Positions 22,358 to 35,382 of a stretch of 64,000 nucleotides of DNA are shown here, one piece after another. Below the pieces are notes generated by a model that saw nothing but the letters and a program-made list of their open reading frames with translations, had not been told where the DNA came from and did no database searches. Every line of letters begins with the position of its first letter. The first letter of the stretch is position 1. Made by a program: the position numbers and the translations under genes. This DNA comes from Planoprotostelium fungivorum (taxonomy: Eukaryota > Evosea > Variosea > Cavosteliida > Cavosteliaceae). The stretch covers positions 1 through 64,000 of the forward strand of contig MDYQ01000028.1 in assembly GCA_003024175.1 (NCBI GenBank), read 5' to 3'.

Positions 22358-23703
22358 CTATTTCTTTCCCTTGTTCTTCTTCTTCTTGTTGGCCCTCGTC
22401 ACGCTGATCGGTCTTCCCATAGACTTGTCCCCGTTCATTTTGATCGCCGCCGTCACACCCTCCACTTCCTTGAACGTCAAATAAGCGATACCTTTCCCCT
22501 GCATCCCATCAGCCATCATCATCCAATCATCGAGATCATCACGTGCACGTGATGATGGTCATCTCCGTCTCACCTTCTTCGTCTTGAAATCAGTCACCAC
22601 GTCTACTTTGACGATCTCTCCACACTTTTGGAAGATCTGCTTTATCCCGTAGATGTCACTCTCGAACGGCAGGTTCCTCACGCACACCAACCGCGTCTGG
22701 TTCTTCTCAGCTTGCCCTCCCTCTTTCTGCGGCCCTGTCGCTCCCTTCTTCTGGAGAGGCTGCTGCTGTGCCTTTCTCGCTTCCCCCTCCGACGCATGAT
22801 GGAGGGTGCACCTCTTTCGGTTGATCTCTAAGGTGGAGGTCTTGATGGCTTCGGTGGCAGAGGCTGCCTTCTGAAAGACGACGAAGCCGTAGCCGAGAGG
22901 TCGTCCGGTGTTCTTGTCTTTGACGGTGTGACTCTCTTCAACTTCGCCAAAGGTGGAGAAGACTTCGGTGAGCTGGTCGTCGGTGACGGAGAAGGGGAGG
23001 GACTTGATGTGAACGGTCCGTTGGGTGGCATCGGGGGCTTGCTTCTCCTTCTCTTCCTTCTTTCCTTCTTTCTTCTCCTCCTTTGTTCCTTCCTTCTTCT
23101 TCTCTTCCTTCTTCTCTTCCTTCTTTGTTCCTTCCTTCTTCTCTTCTTTCTTCTCTTCCTTCTTTGATCCTTCCTTCTTCTCTTCCTTCTTTCCTTCCTT
23201 CTTCTCTTCTTTCTTTCCTTCCTTCTTTTGTGCAGTGGGATCGGTTGAGGCCTTCTTCTTTTCGGGTTGGGTTGCATCTGACTCGGATGATGATGCTTTG
23301 ATCTCTTTCTGCTTCTTCTGTCCTTCTTTCGATTCCTCTGTTTTCTTGGCATTCATTTCCTTCTTTGGTGTCTTCACAGTTTCCTCCTGTGATACCTCCT
23401 TCACCTCATCTTTCTCCTTCTTCTGTTTCTTCGTCTTAGGTTCCTCCTCATTCTTCTGTTCCTTCTCCTTCTTCTGTCCTGTCGTTTCTGTCTTCACTTT
23501 CTTAGACTTCTTCTCCACAACATGTTCCTTTCTCTCTGTCATTCATTTGCTATAGATCACAGATGTCGAACTCACTTCTGCTCTTCCATTCTCTATCTCA
23601 GCTTCATTCTCAACATCATCCTTCTTTCTGTTGTTCGATTAGTGGTGGTGACAACGTTATGTGATCACCTCTTCTGTTGCTTTTTGGCCTCTTGTTTAGC
23701 CAT
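22358..23703 (-). CDS. Nucleolar-type protein with two RRM domains
   Basis: RNA-binding protein of about 405 residues. Exon 1 (MAKQEAKKQQKR) and exon 2 (KKDDVENEAEIENGRAE) are joined in phase to a long third exon rich in lysine and glutamate. RRM1 reads RTVHIKSLPFSVTDDQL, then TGRPLGYGFVVF. RRM2 reads RLVCVRNLPFESDIYGIKQ and FKTKK; the last exon adds GKGIAYLTFKEVEGV and SVTRANKKKKNKGKK at the end. RNP2 and RNP1 motifs are both visible in each domain. The acidic/basic low-complexity half plus two RRMs resembles nucleolin, Nop12 or RBM34, so a role in ribosome biogenesis is inferred. The K/E-rich coding repeats create spurious long frames on the opposite strand. Confidence 0.87.
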
Positions 23704-23791
23704 CCTGATGTGATGTTGCTGATGTGATGTGATTCTCTTCCGATGTATTGGTATTGTAGACGACACATACATCACACCATCGATTCCAAAC

Positions 23792-24288
23792 ATGTCGATA
23801 GAGAGGTCTGGGGTGACCAGACGCTATGCAGATTACACGATCTTCAACAACACAGTTCACATGTGCGAGGTGAAACATCCACATCCATCACACCTAATCA
23901 TGTAGGTCCCCTCCTCCGAGGAATCAAACGCAGAGCTGCAGACAAAAGAGATCTTGTCATCTGTGGAACGGATGTTGACTGCAGCTGGCAGCAGCAAGAG
24001 TAGGTGATGTTGAGAATGGAAGTGACACATCAGCTGATGGTGAATGTGCAGAATACTATCTGCCATCATCTATCTCACTGATATAGAGAATGATTACGAC
24101 TCCGTAAACCAAGTTTGGGATGATTGGGTGCCAGAAGGTGATCGATTGATTTACGGAGGTAATGGAAAAACATGAGCTCATCATTCTCAGGCTGTGCACC
24201 ATCCAGAGCATGTGTGGAGGTGACAAGATTGGCGAAAAAAGGTTACAAGGTTGAGATATCACTCGTCGCTGCACAAAACATGGAGTAG
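23792..24288 (+). CDS. RidA/YjgF-family protein
   Basis: Spliced gene of at least four exons, about 120 residues. Exon 1 is MSIERSGVTRRYADYTIFNN with VHMCE. Exon 2 continues PSSEESNAELQTKEILSS and VERMLTAAGS. Exon 3 gives AIIYLTDIENDYDSVNQVWD and DWVPEG. The last exon gives CAPSRACVEVTRLAKKGYK and ISLVAAQNME. This is the RidA fold pattern, including the conserved arginine in the APSRACVEV segment that binds the carboxylate of imine substrates. RidA proteins hydrolyse reactive enamines and imines from PLP enzymes; some eukaryotic members have other roles. The start codon lies only about 90 bp from the divergent RRM gene. Confidence 0.85.
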
Positions 24289-24586
24289 AAAGACATAAAC
24301 CGAGTTTGAAATTTGAATAGAAGGTGGTGAACTAAAGAATGTCTGCGATTCACATCGATCTCCATCAGAGCATTCGTCTCACTGTGAAGCTGCCAGGAAG
24401 ATACCAACAGACTGTTACGTTCAAAAGGGGCTTCAGGTGATTTAGTGAAACTAAAACAACCGGATTTGTCTACATTCGCGAGTCGCGACGTGGTGCTCTA
24501 CAACGTTATTTTATCAATTTTTGCTGAGAGCATCGGGAGGAAGATCTTGTTAGAATACCAACACAACCCACCCTGACGATACAGTA
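24289..24586. other. Intergenic stretch with a short open frame
   Basis: A 34-codon frame starts at 24339 (MSAIHIDLHQSIRLTVKLPG) and ends with GTGATTTAG. It could be an upstream frame of the Rab4 transcript or a first exon of something unseen. Otherwise nothing is recognisable; the Rab4 promoter should lie here. Confidence 0.4.
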
Positions 24587-25492
<906 letters not shown>

Positions 25493-25987
25493 TCTATAAA
25501 TGAACCTCGTGGGAGGAACTGTGGCCCGCCTTTTGGTCCATAAAAAGAGTGAAATTGTCCTTTTTTTATTCTTTTATTTCCTTTTATTTTCCATCACACC
25601 CGTTTTCCCTCCGTGTACGCGAACATGTGCAAATTGAATCCGACAGCGATGAGAGACTAGATTTATCATAGGACAGCAACATCTCGTGCACTGTGGCCTT
25701 AACACGTGTGATGATGAAGAGGTTTCGATGATGCAGATGAAACGGAGGACACAAGAAGAAGCTTTCCGCTGGTAGGAAGAGATCAGAAATTGCGCTCGGC
25801 CAAGTCGAGGTTGAGATCATCATCCCAATCATGGAAGATGTTACTGTTCAGTTCATCGTCTCTCGATCGTCACCTCTTCATGGGATGAAGGGAACCGATC
25901 ATCGATGCAGATGGATCTATCAATGATGGTTTATTGTTATCACGAGATAAAGGTCACGTCAGCGGTGTATTCCAAATGGGGAGCAGA

Positions 25988-26165
25988 ATGAGTTGTATGC
26001 CAGGTCACCACGCTTGGAATGAGGTAAGATGATTTAATCCATCATTGTCCTCTGGTTCAGGTCTCACCAGGCAAGACTTCTCTCGTGTGCCATGGTGGTG
26101 AGGAAAGGTTGGCAATGTCACCTTCTTTCGTGGTCATCTGCGAGGGAGAGTATCATATCATCTGA
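25988..26165 (+). CDS. Possible 46-residue spliced peptide
   Basis: Exon 1 (MSCMPGHHAWNE) is followed by a canonical intron, GTAAG at 26024 to TTCAG at 26060. Exon 2 starts VSPGKTSLVCHGGEERL and ends CEGEYHII at 26165. The splice keeps frame, and the intron has the best consensus donor nearby. No family is recognised, no signal peptide is seen, and the frame could be chance. Confidence 0.25.
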
Positions 26166-26243
26166 GCAACTGTTCTTGACCTTCCTCAATATCTGACAAA
26201 GAAGGTGTTCTGGCTCTTGTGTCGAATTGACAATTTCATGTCA

Positions 26244-26272
26244 GTGCATGGTATTCCTATAATACCATGCAC
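26244..26272. other. Perfect short hairpin
   Basis: Arms of 12 nt, GTGCATGGTATT and its exact reverse complement, flank a 5-nt loop CCTAT. It lies in unassigned DNA. Function is unknown. Confidence 0.7.
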
Positions 26273-26316
26273 GTGGATTACCTTCCTTGATCCTCGTCTC
26301 TTTGCGATTCTCTCAC

Positions 26317-26359
26317 GTGGGGGTGGGAGGTAGGGGGTGGGAGGTAGGGGGTGGGAGGT
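26317..26359. repeat. G-rich tandem repeat
   Basis: About three copies of a 14-bp unit GTGGGAGGTAGGGG. The G runs on the plus strand could support a G-quadruplex. The array lies upstream of the CAT transporter gene. Confidence 0.85.
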
Positions 26360-26678
26360 GAAGACATAATCATGACGGGGCCTCTTCTCCGGATTCGCGC
26401 GAATCGTAGGTTGAATACCTCGAATTGCTAGGATCATACCATCGTGGACAAGGTAAACGGTCATCAACGGCACTCTAAACACTCGATATCCGTCACCGGT
26501 CAACCGTCAAACTACAATGAATGTCCGTTTCCAACCCAACTTTTTCACAACTCCTCGCGAACACAGTTGACGAGCGTTCCGCTTCAAAACCACACTCTGA
26601 AAAGAAGGTGAAGGTCATCCTATCGAGAGTTCTCACGGACGAACCCATCGTGTCGATCGATTCTCTAATCGATCATAG

Positions 26679-29022
26679 ATGGAGAGCACACCGTTGATGG
26701 GTCAGGGACAACTTCGGAGACGATACTGGAGCGCCTACTCAGCCAAGTCGTTCTTCAGGAAGCAAGATTTGCAATCGGTTCTGACGACAGAAAGAGGAGG
26801 AGACAGTGAGTGCCGTCACAAAGAAAGAAGAAATCATTTTCGAACCAGCTTTAGATGAAGTCCAAGATCGAAACCAATTGAGCCGAACATTGAGTGTATG
26901 GGATCTCATGTTCTACGGTTTGGCCGCCACCTTAGGCACGGGTATCTTTGTCACGGTCGGCCAGGTGAGCTTGATCTTTCCGCATGCATTCCCATCCATA
27001 CATAATCGTCCTCACATTTCGATCAGGTCGCCCAATCTAATGCGGGACCATCGGTCGCCCTCTCCTTCGTTTTCGCCGGTATAGCTTCTTTCTTCTCTGC
27101 CCTGTGTTACTCTGAGTTTGCCGTTCGCATTCCCGTCTCTGGTTCAGCCTACTCTTTCGCATACATCAGTTTGGGTGAAGTCGTTGGCTGGTTGTGAGTG
27201 TCTCATCGTGATCGAAGAGGAAGACGTCCGTGTTGATGATGGAACAGCATCGGGTGGAATCTGACCTTGGAATATGCGATCAGTGCCTCTGCTGTCGCTG
27301 GTGGTTGGACCCTCTATCTCATCGCTGCCGTAGAAAGGTGATCTCTCTTCCACACTCTCCTGGAACACGAAATGGAAGATGAGATGCTGACATGACCAGT
27401 TTGAACGGACAGATGCCATGGATATTACAGCAACACTTTATCAACGACTACATCACTATCTCACCCCTCTCCCTCATCATCGTTGCCCTCTGCACTCTGA
27501 GTGAGTCCATTCGAACGATACAGAAGGACAGAGTATTCTGATGAGAGACAGTTCTCCTCTTTGGAATGAAGGAATCGGCAAAGTTCAACTTGGTCATCAC
27601 CGTCATCAACATCGGTGTCATCCTCTTCTTCATCATCTACGGCTCCTTCTTCGTCGAAACGAAGAACCTCCAGAACTTCTTTCCATATGGTCTATCCGTG
27701 AGTCCACACATCATCATCATCATCATCGTTCCATCTCACCTCGATTCATTTCGATACATTTCAATTCATTCTCCCCTCCACAGACATTTGACTCTACCCA
27801 AGGGAACCTGGAGCGGCGTCGGCGTAGTCTTCTTCAGTTATATCGGCTTCGATTCCGTCTCCACTCTGGCCGCAGAAGTCAAGAGACCCGACCGCGACCT
27901 CCCGATCGGTATCATGGGAACACTCACCATCGTCACCCTGTTCTACGTCGCCGTAGCCATTGTACTCACGGGAATGGTTCCGTACATGCACATCAACCCG
28001 GACGCACCCCTCGCTGCCGCCTTCGCTTACGCTCACAGAGGTTGGGCGTCTACTCTCATCGCGATCGGGTCGGTGACGACAATTACGGCCACGACTCTGA
28101 CTTCTCTCGTCGGTCAACCCAGGATCTTCTTTCAGATGGCAAATGACGTGAGACATTTATTTCATTTTATTGTTCCTCTCCTCTGGCGAGCAGAAATGGA
28201 TTGATTGTGTTTTATTCGTATTGAATTGGGACAGGGTCTGATGTTTCCCATCTTTGCAAAGACGAACTCGAAGGGAGCACCGGTGTACGGAACACTCATC
28301 ACGGGTGCCATCTCAGGTCTCATCGCACTCTTTTTCAACTTGAAGATCTTACTCGATATGATCTCCATCGGTACACTCCTCGCGTTCACTGTCGTCTGTG
28401 CTGGTGTCATCATCTTGAGGTGATGTCATCATGATCATGATCATCATCCAGTCTGTGAGCTGATGACACACAGATTCCAACCCATCTCACCTTCTCACCC
28501 CAACCGAAAGTCGAATCGAACCGTCTACATGATCATCGCCTTCTTCTTCGCATGTCTCCTCTTCGCATCGAGGGGAAAGGTGACACACTCCTCTCTCTCC
28601 TCTCCTCACCCATACAGGTCAGCTTTCCCGTGACTGACACATGGAACTATGTTCTGTGGGGCGTTTACTTCTTACCGGTGGTCATCACCTTCATTCCCCT
28701 CTGTTTCTTGAAAGAGGACCCGGAGGCACCCGCCATCGCGTTTAAGACACCCCTCGTCCCTCTCATTCCTTGCATCGGTATCTTCATGAACGTGTGGTTC
28801 ATTATGAGTTTGTCTTTCGACAGCATCATCCGATTGCTGATATGGACATCGATCGGGATGGCGATCTACTTGTTTTACGGAATCCACCACAGTAAACTGG
28901 CCGAGAGGGATCGATCTGTCATGGCATTGAAGACACCGCAGGCCAGCCACAAGAGCCACCACGAGGACGAAGAGAAGCCCATCAACATCATCTCCAACGA
29001 AGACAAGAGGGAATACGAATAG
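26679..29022 (+). CDS. Cationic amino acid transporter, CAT/SLC7A1-4 type
   Basis: Polytopic membrane carrier of the APC superfamily, expected to import arginine, lysine and ornithine. The N-terminal cytosolic part starts MESTPLMGQGQLRRRYW and, after a short intron, reads LSRTLSVWDLMFYGLAATL. Helix 1 has GTGIFVTVGQ, helix 2 QSNAGPSVALSFVFAGIAS and helix 3 CYSEFAVRIPVSGSAYSFAY. YAISASAVAGGWTLYL follows. Later helices are WSGVGVVFFSYIGFDSVSTL, GLMFPIFAKTNSKGAPVYG and TLLAFTVVCAGVIILR. The C-terminal CAT-like helices follow (YFLPVVITFIPLCFL, VPLIPCIGIFMNVWFIMSL) with a charged tail. About ten introns are inferred. The motif order and C-terminal extra helices fit the CAT subfamily rather than the LAT subfamily. 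Confidence 0.9.
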
Positions 29023-29104
29023 ATGTGAAGCGTTCGATACAAATTGTGTTGCTCTTTCGTCTGTGATGGAAACATCATCAGACACATCGCATGATGTCCA
29101 TCTA

Positions 29105-32100
29105 TTATTCTTCCTTCTTCAGACCGAGGGCCGTAGTTCTCCTTCTCTCCTTCTCCTTCCTCTTCTCCTTCCTCTTCTTCAGCAGGTGACTCAGTGACAA
29201 TGAGAACTGCGATGCGGTGTGATCGTCTTGAGCGAAAGCGTATCCTGTGTGAGTCTTCGGGCCGTTCTGGTCGGCCAAGAGTGCCCCGGAAGAGTTGAGA
29301 GGCATCATGGTGATGGTGGGCTTCTTGACGACAAATCCCTTCTGTCTCAACTTCTTCCTCTGCTCTCTTCCTTCCATTTGAATCTCTTGGACGATGTGTC
29401 TCAGCTCGGGGAAATAAGTTCGGTAGATGCTGCGAAGAGGATGAGACGATGATGAGAAGGATGATGTCTCACAATCGGAAGCTGAGGTCAGGGATGAGGC
29501 AAGTGGCCGTGATGATGATCAAGAAGAACCAGAAAGAAGGTGCCTTCCACAGTTTCTGTGTCACCCAATATTCCTCTCCAGCCACCTTTCATCCGTCAAC
29601 ATCATCATCAGCATGATGGTACGTGTCACTCACCGACTCGATGGCATTGAATAAGAAGGAATAAATGAACCACACGGCAATCGTGCTCAAAATGGCCGCA
29701 TAGTTGACCCAAGTCCAATAGCTGATGTCTCATCGGTCCGTGATCGGATGGGTGATGATGATAACTCACTATGTCTCAACGGCCACCTTCAAATTGACGA
29801 CTAAAACGACGGCAGAGAAACCTGCGATGGATAACGTCCAGATGTCGTAGGTCTGTCCTCCCTCTGCCACGACACTGTATCCGAACCAGTATGTCATTCC
29901 GTAGTAAATAATCTATCACGGTCATCTTCTTGCTTCATGATGATGCATGATGAAAGATGATGATGATCACCAAAGCGTGAAATATCCCATAGGCGAACCA
30001 TCCCCACAACAACTTCAGACTGAACTGTTCCACGTCAGCCAGCAGACACCTCTCCCTCACCTGTTCGTTCCTCTGACCAATCTCGTACAGCCTCGGATAA
30101 GCGAACACCTTATCTGGCTTCACATCTTGGTCCAAAATGGCAAAGAAAATGATCGGCCCGGCCGCGAACAACACGTTGAACCCGGCCAAACTGTTACTGT
30201 CGAACAGATTCTACAACGAGCCACGTCAGCCTCCCGATACAAATCGAACGTTTCACCTGAGCCGAAAATAGATTGTGACACACGAAGAGCAGGAGGCACA
30301 CAGACAGGACTGCGTTCTTGTAGAAAGAATAGAGGACGAGTCTGGAGGTCCTGATGTAACTGGATCTCCCGTGAACGAGCAAGAGATTGGCCAGATATCT
30401 AAACTGTGCGATGGAATAATCTGAGCTCATCGCAGCCTGCATTCCTTCCTTGCCCAATATCCCCACACCAATGTGTGCCTCCTGGATCATGCTCACGTCG
30501 TTCGCTGTCCAAGTCAGACGCGGCAGGTGACATCGAAACGTGACGGTGATCACCTCCGTCTCCGATGGCAAGGGTCCTGAGTTGTGGCCTGGCCTTCTTG
30601 ACGGCCCTGACTACACCTCTCTTCTGTGAGGGTGACACTCTGCAGCACACGACCGTCTTGCATTGCAATGCCAAGTTGATGAATAGGTTTTGTATGTTCT
30701 CTGATGTCTTTGACAGACAGAACTTGAGGCACTCTCCCTCTATGACCAAACCAAACTCTTCTCCCTCTCTTCTCTGTTCTACGTTATCATACAGAGAGAG
30801 GAATGATGGAATGAACAAAGTGTACAAGTGTGAATGAGGTGTGGATGTGTAGAGGAAGAAGGATTCACCTTGCTTTCAAATTGTTGTATGGCGTTCTCCA
30901 ATTCCTGCTTCACGGTGGCCTGCACAGGTGAGTGAGATGACAGACGAACGATTCACCTCGTTGATCTGAGCCTCTGGATCATCTCTGTACAGAGAGATGA
31001 GAGACACACCGGTCAACAGCTTGCACGATAATCCGATATTGATGGCAGTCTCTTGTTTATCCCCTGCACTCTAACGTCAACATCGTGCATTCACTGCGAG
31101 AGATAGACAGAAAGACAGATGAGGAGAAGAAATGAAAGAGGAGAGGTAGTACCTGTGAGTACCCAGATGTTAATGTTGGCCCTACGCAGTTGAAAGATAC
31201 TCTCCGGAACACCCTCCTGCAACTTGTCTTCTATTGCAGTGCATCCCACCAGTGTCATCTCCCTCTCGATCTCCTCGGCTAATCCTTCCACCTTGTTCTT
31301 TCTGTCTTCGAGAGATGAATTGGCCTCTTCAAATCTCTTGTTCCATGTCTCGTACACCTCGTCCTCTCAGTCAGAATGTTCAGAAGATAACACGTGATCA
31401 TGCGACGATGTGATGTGATGTGATGTGATGTGATGTGATGTGATGTTCATCATGAGAGATACTGATGAATGTTCACCTGATCTTCTATGACGAGAGATGC
31501 ACAGCAGAGAGTCCTCAGACCCTCCGCAGCAAAGTACTCCAAATGAGCATCCGTCCATTCTCTGAACGATCTCTGTTCCGCCTGGGAAAGCCTGGGAATG
31601 ATGACACTGTCTGCACCCTTGCAGTACAATCTGATCTTCCCTGGGCCCGTTTCATCACATTGCGACGCCTCCACACTCACCGTCTGGGCATCTAGCAACG
31701 ACAGACATCCTCTTTCGGTTGCTGTTGAATTCAATCATGCTCAATATCTCGTACGTCTCCATGCTGCCGTCGGGGCATTCGATCACAACCGTGTCGAAGG
31801 TTCGTTGCTGGAAAAGATGAGAAGAGATGATATATAATAAATAATTCGTCTACAACGATGTAGATGGACGGATAAATGATGTTTCGTATTCGACTGACCT
31901 TGAAGACGAAGCCTATGTCTGCTGCTCTCTGCACGAGAGCCAATTCATCAGGTGAAGAGGCTTGGTACACCAACTCTGTTGCCAAGTCATCTTCCTTCAT
32001 CTACAACGACTCACTGCTGCTGTCGTTCTTGTCCACCTCCGGTAACACTGAGTGGCACACGGACAATAACCGGAAGAATTCCTGGGCCTTTCCTATCTCG

Positions 32101-34236
32101 GGTAATTTCTGCAGCAAGGTGTGCTTCGTGAACTGTTTCCATCAACAAGAGAATAAAATAGAATCAATTCGATTTGTCTCATTTGTGAACTTCACCTCCT
32201 CGATCTCCACGTTACCGAACGTTGTAGATTGAAAGTTTGCCTTGATCGAATCGGGTGAGTGTTCGGGAGGCGTCTCGGGTGAGGAGGGAGAGGTGTGGTC
32301 ATAGAGACAGAAGATCTGATTGTCTATGGTGCACTTCTGCAGCTCCATCTCGTTCGATGTGAGCGTTCCCGTCTTGTCTGAGAAGATGAAATCGATCTGT
32401 ACGTCCATGAGTGATGATGAAGATCGTCATCGTGATCATGAGAAACTCGATCGTGATGAGATGACCTCACTTGACCCATCTCTTCAATGAGACTGGAAGT
32501 CTTTGCCTTGGCCGGTGTGTCCGTTGGCTCGTGGTACATGTTGATGTCGTGTTCTAAGAGAAAAGTCTGACACAATTTGACCACCTATTTCCATCAGACG
32601 AAGGAAGAACGTCAAACAGTCACCTCCATGCACACGTAGAGAGAGATAGGAATCATGTAACTGTAGAGGATACAGTACGAAGCCATGTTCTTGAAGAAGG
32701 CGACCGTCTTGTCTCTCGCGGTGACACCTTCGAGTGATAGATACCAATACTTTTCTTCCTTTCGATTCAGTCAGTCTTGTCGTTTCAAGAGGAGAAGAAC
32801 TGACCATGTATGCGACGCTGAAAGAGGAACAGATGATGCAAGTGATAAAGAGGAGGACGAAGAGACTCATGAGCCCGATGTTCATCCTCTTCTCTAATGT
32901 GCTGCGCTTCGTTGGTGGATCCCTGGTACATTCAATTCGGCCGTCCCGTGACATCTCCGCGAGATTTCACCTGGCGTTCTGTCTCAATTTGGTGTCCCTA
33001 CCGGTGAACACGACCATTCCAACGGCAAAGTCCGTGTTCTTTAAGACACAACCCTTCTCTCTTCAGCACCTCTATATGTCCTTAACCTCACGCGCAATAA
33101 GAGCTGATTGTTCTCCAGGGAGAGTGGATTTCTCCTGCCGGGGACGTAGATTCGACCGTCAAAGTTGTAGAGGTCCTTGTTGGGCTGCTCGCATTCGAGA
33201 GAACCTAGTGGAGTCAGACACGAACGTGATGTCTTTAGATGTTCACCTGTCCATGAGGAGAGCTTGGATTCGGAGGAGAGTTTGTTCGTCTCCGGTCTAG
33301 CTTGTCTCACCTTCAGATTCGTCTCACTGTAACGTCGTTCAATTTCACAGAGAGAAATAAAATGAAATAAAAGATCTCCTCCTCGCATCGCGTGATCGTC
33401 GTGGAATACATCGTCTTCTCACCCATCGAGGTTGGCGGTCTGAACGTAACACATTCCATTGGATAGAGAAGAGCTGATGAGAACCATGTCCACCGGAAGT
33501 GCTTCATCGCTGAGGACCTTGATGAGATCACCGACCATCACATCGGCCCAAGTCGAAGGAGTCCATCTGCCTTGACGAAGGATCAATATCTTCGTGCGAT
33601 TGACATCTGCATCGCCCATCCTTCTCTTGATGTCATCGTATGCCTCTTTGATGGCAGTGACTCCCAAGACAAAGACGAGAGGGGAGATGCTGCTGACTGG
33701 GGTGATATTCGTGATGCCTGGAACCAACTGCATGGGGTAAGTGACGATTGGACTCTAAATGGCACCGTCAAGATGGCCGTGATGAGAAAGAAGAAGTTGG
33801 CCAGACGATGAAATTGTTCATAAAGATTCTTTGGGATAAAGTTCCACCAGGTGTACTTCGTTGTGCTGACTCGATTGTCACAGAATCTGCATCACGATCA
33901 GAAAGAAGAGATAAGAGTGAAGACCTCACTTAGACTCGACGTTCTTGATTTGTTCGGTTTCGTTTGAATTGTTATAGATACGACGGAAGGCCTGAGAGAT
34001 GCGTAAGAAAATGGGTATGGTTTGACGATCACCTGTGACTTGCCCGACTCACTGGATATACTCTGTCCATCTTCTAAAGTGACAACGTCGAGAGTGTCTG
34101 GAGTCGATTCATCTTCAGAACTATCTTCACTCTTTGTCGTAGAGATCTCAAGGTCCATCAGTGATCTCTTTCCATCTCATAGAACATGGATCACCTCTGA
34201 CAACATAGATCGTCGTCTACCCAACGCATCGTCCAT
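29105..34236 (-). CDS. P4-ATPase phospholipid flippase
   Basis: Large membrane pump, about 1,150 residues, that moves aminophospholipids to the cytosolic leaflet. In order: an acidic N-tail ([16 protein letters not shown]), [20 protein letters not shown] with [17 protein letters not shown] (TM1), and the actuator domain ending LDG with [14 protein letters not shown] after the intron. The phosphorylation motif is [17 protein letters not shown]. Nucleotide-binding segments include [20 protein letters not shown] and [20 protein letters not shown]. The hinge GDG joins [20 protein letters not shown] after splicing. The C-terminal six helices include [18 protein letters not shown] and [16 protein letters not shown] basic tail ([14 protein letters not shown]) follows. 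More than 15 introns are inferred. All catalytic motifs are present. The start at 34236 is tentative; an upstream exon is possible. Confidence 0.92.
31407..31446. repeat. TGATG pentamer microsatellite in flippase intron
   Basis: About eight TGATG units in tandem inside an intron of the P4-ATPase gene. It probably arose from the GAT-rich intron sequence common in this genome. Confidence 0.9.
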
Positions 34237-34814
34237 CTGTGGAGATGAACCATAGTTTGGTTTAAGGTCTGATTCTAACGGAACGAGGTTGGTCGTCGGT
34301 GAGGTCATTCGATTCGATCTCGAAGAGTGTCCTTCTCGAGGATCGGGTTCTTCCCCGAAATAATGCGACGAGAAAAAAGGTCGAGTAAAAGTTCCTCATC
34401 TCTGAGCAGAAGAGCTCTACCCGCTTCAAAGGATGATTACTGTCACATACCATTGTCTTCACCGCGGTGAGTGCTGCTCGACAACAATTGGACCGATCCA
34501 AGCAAGAAGTATTTTCTCGTCAGACATCTGGAGACGATGTGAGATAGAAAGGAACATGTGAGGTTAGTTATGCCTTCAGATCACAATTTATCTATCAGAA
34601 ATTATAGATGAAATTACGCCTTTTCCCAGATTATGTTGTAGATGGATGAAATTACAATTCGCAGATTTGAATAATCCTGCGATTTTCTTCACTCACCCAT
34701 TTCCGCAGATAGAGCACAAACCCGCTTTAGCACCACACAACACAGACCGAGTATAACCTCTTATCATCTGAACACAGTTCAAATCGAGAACTAATTCAGC
34801 TCCAAACAAATACA
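34237..34814. promoter_or_regulatory. Divergent promoter region, flippase and SAP30-like
   Basis: 578 bp between two divergent start codons. A minus-strand frame (34262-34501) ends with SRRTLFEIESNDLTDDQPRS and could be an upstream exon of the P4-ATPase, since it looks protein-like and lies just before its start. No splice joins it cleanly. The right part is A/T-rich and probably promoter. Confidence 0.45.
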
Positions 34815-35121
34815 ATGGATGGCTCTTTTCTCAATAGCAGAGGACTGAAGAAGAGGAAGGGAGAATCGAAGGTGAAGCGAAGAGAGATAACATCGCTTAC
34901 ACAGTTTCTGATCGAATCCACAGACGATTGATTTCAGCATGTTAGACCTCACCGCCCTTAGAAAGTACAGGAGAACGTTCAAACTGCGCACTCGACAAAA
35001 CTCCACGAAATCAGAACTCGTTTCTGCCGTCGCGAAGCATAGTTCGACAATGGTCGTCATCGAGATGGAGGTCATCCAGCAATTCCTGGAGGCACTGAAT
35101 AACTCAGGTGAGAATCCATGA
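34815..35121 (+). CDS. SAP30-like Sin3-binding protein
   Basis: Small nuclear co-repressor subunit. Exon 1 (34815-34871) encodes MDGSFLNSRGLKKRKGESK. A 52-nt intron (34872-34923) is removed and exon 2 continues TIDFSMLDLTALRKYRRTF, then KLRTRQNSTKSELVSAVAKH and EVIQQFLEALNNS. This is the SAP30 Sin3-binding domain, including the basic K-RKxxNL-like segment and the helix ending in FL. At about 84 residues it is shorter than animal SAP30 because the N-terminal zinc finger is absent, as in fungal or short plant forms. Its presence implies a Sin3 histone deacetylase complex in this organism. Confidence 0.85.
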
Positions 35122-35382
35122 GAATCCATTCATCTCACATTTCACAGTCGATCGAGATGATTGAACCCGCCGACTGCTGGTCGTTACAGATTTTACAAGT
35201 TTTGAACTTCGAACTTTCTTATAAATAAATGCTGAGTTATACGAACCACTCGTTCCTCTATCTTCCCAATCACGAGTTCTCATGTCTGGTCTCTGTTGGG
35301 ATTGTGATAATGGAAGAATAAAACATTTTATTCTATGCGTTCCATTTCATAACGGCAACCGCATCTTGGAAACACACGAAGC

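Larger units (their letters stand above)
25493..26678. other. Long intergenic stretch without a confident gene
   Basis: About 1.2 kb, one of the largest gaps in the window. It contains a possible 46-residue spliced protein (25988-26165), a perfect 12-bp-arm hairpin (26244-26272) and a G-rich tandem repeat (26317-26359). A 105-codon minus-strand frame (26186-26503) crosses the hairpin and the repeat and has no recognisable domain. A minus-strand segment near 25785-25860 would encode an acidic tail (FHDWDDDLNLDLAE), but I cannot build a gene around it. Confidence 0.5.

Noticed and set aside
23025-23555. Phe/Ser-rich frame opposite the RRM gene
   Set aside because: It is the complement of GAAGGA-type codons in the K/E-rich part of the RRM protein. 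Similar artefacts occur at 46322-46749 and 47013-47525 opposite the SAP protein.
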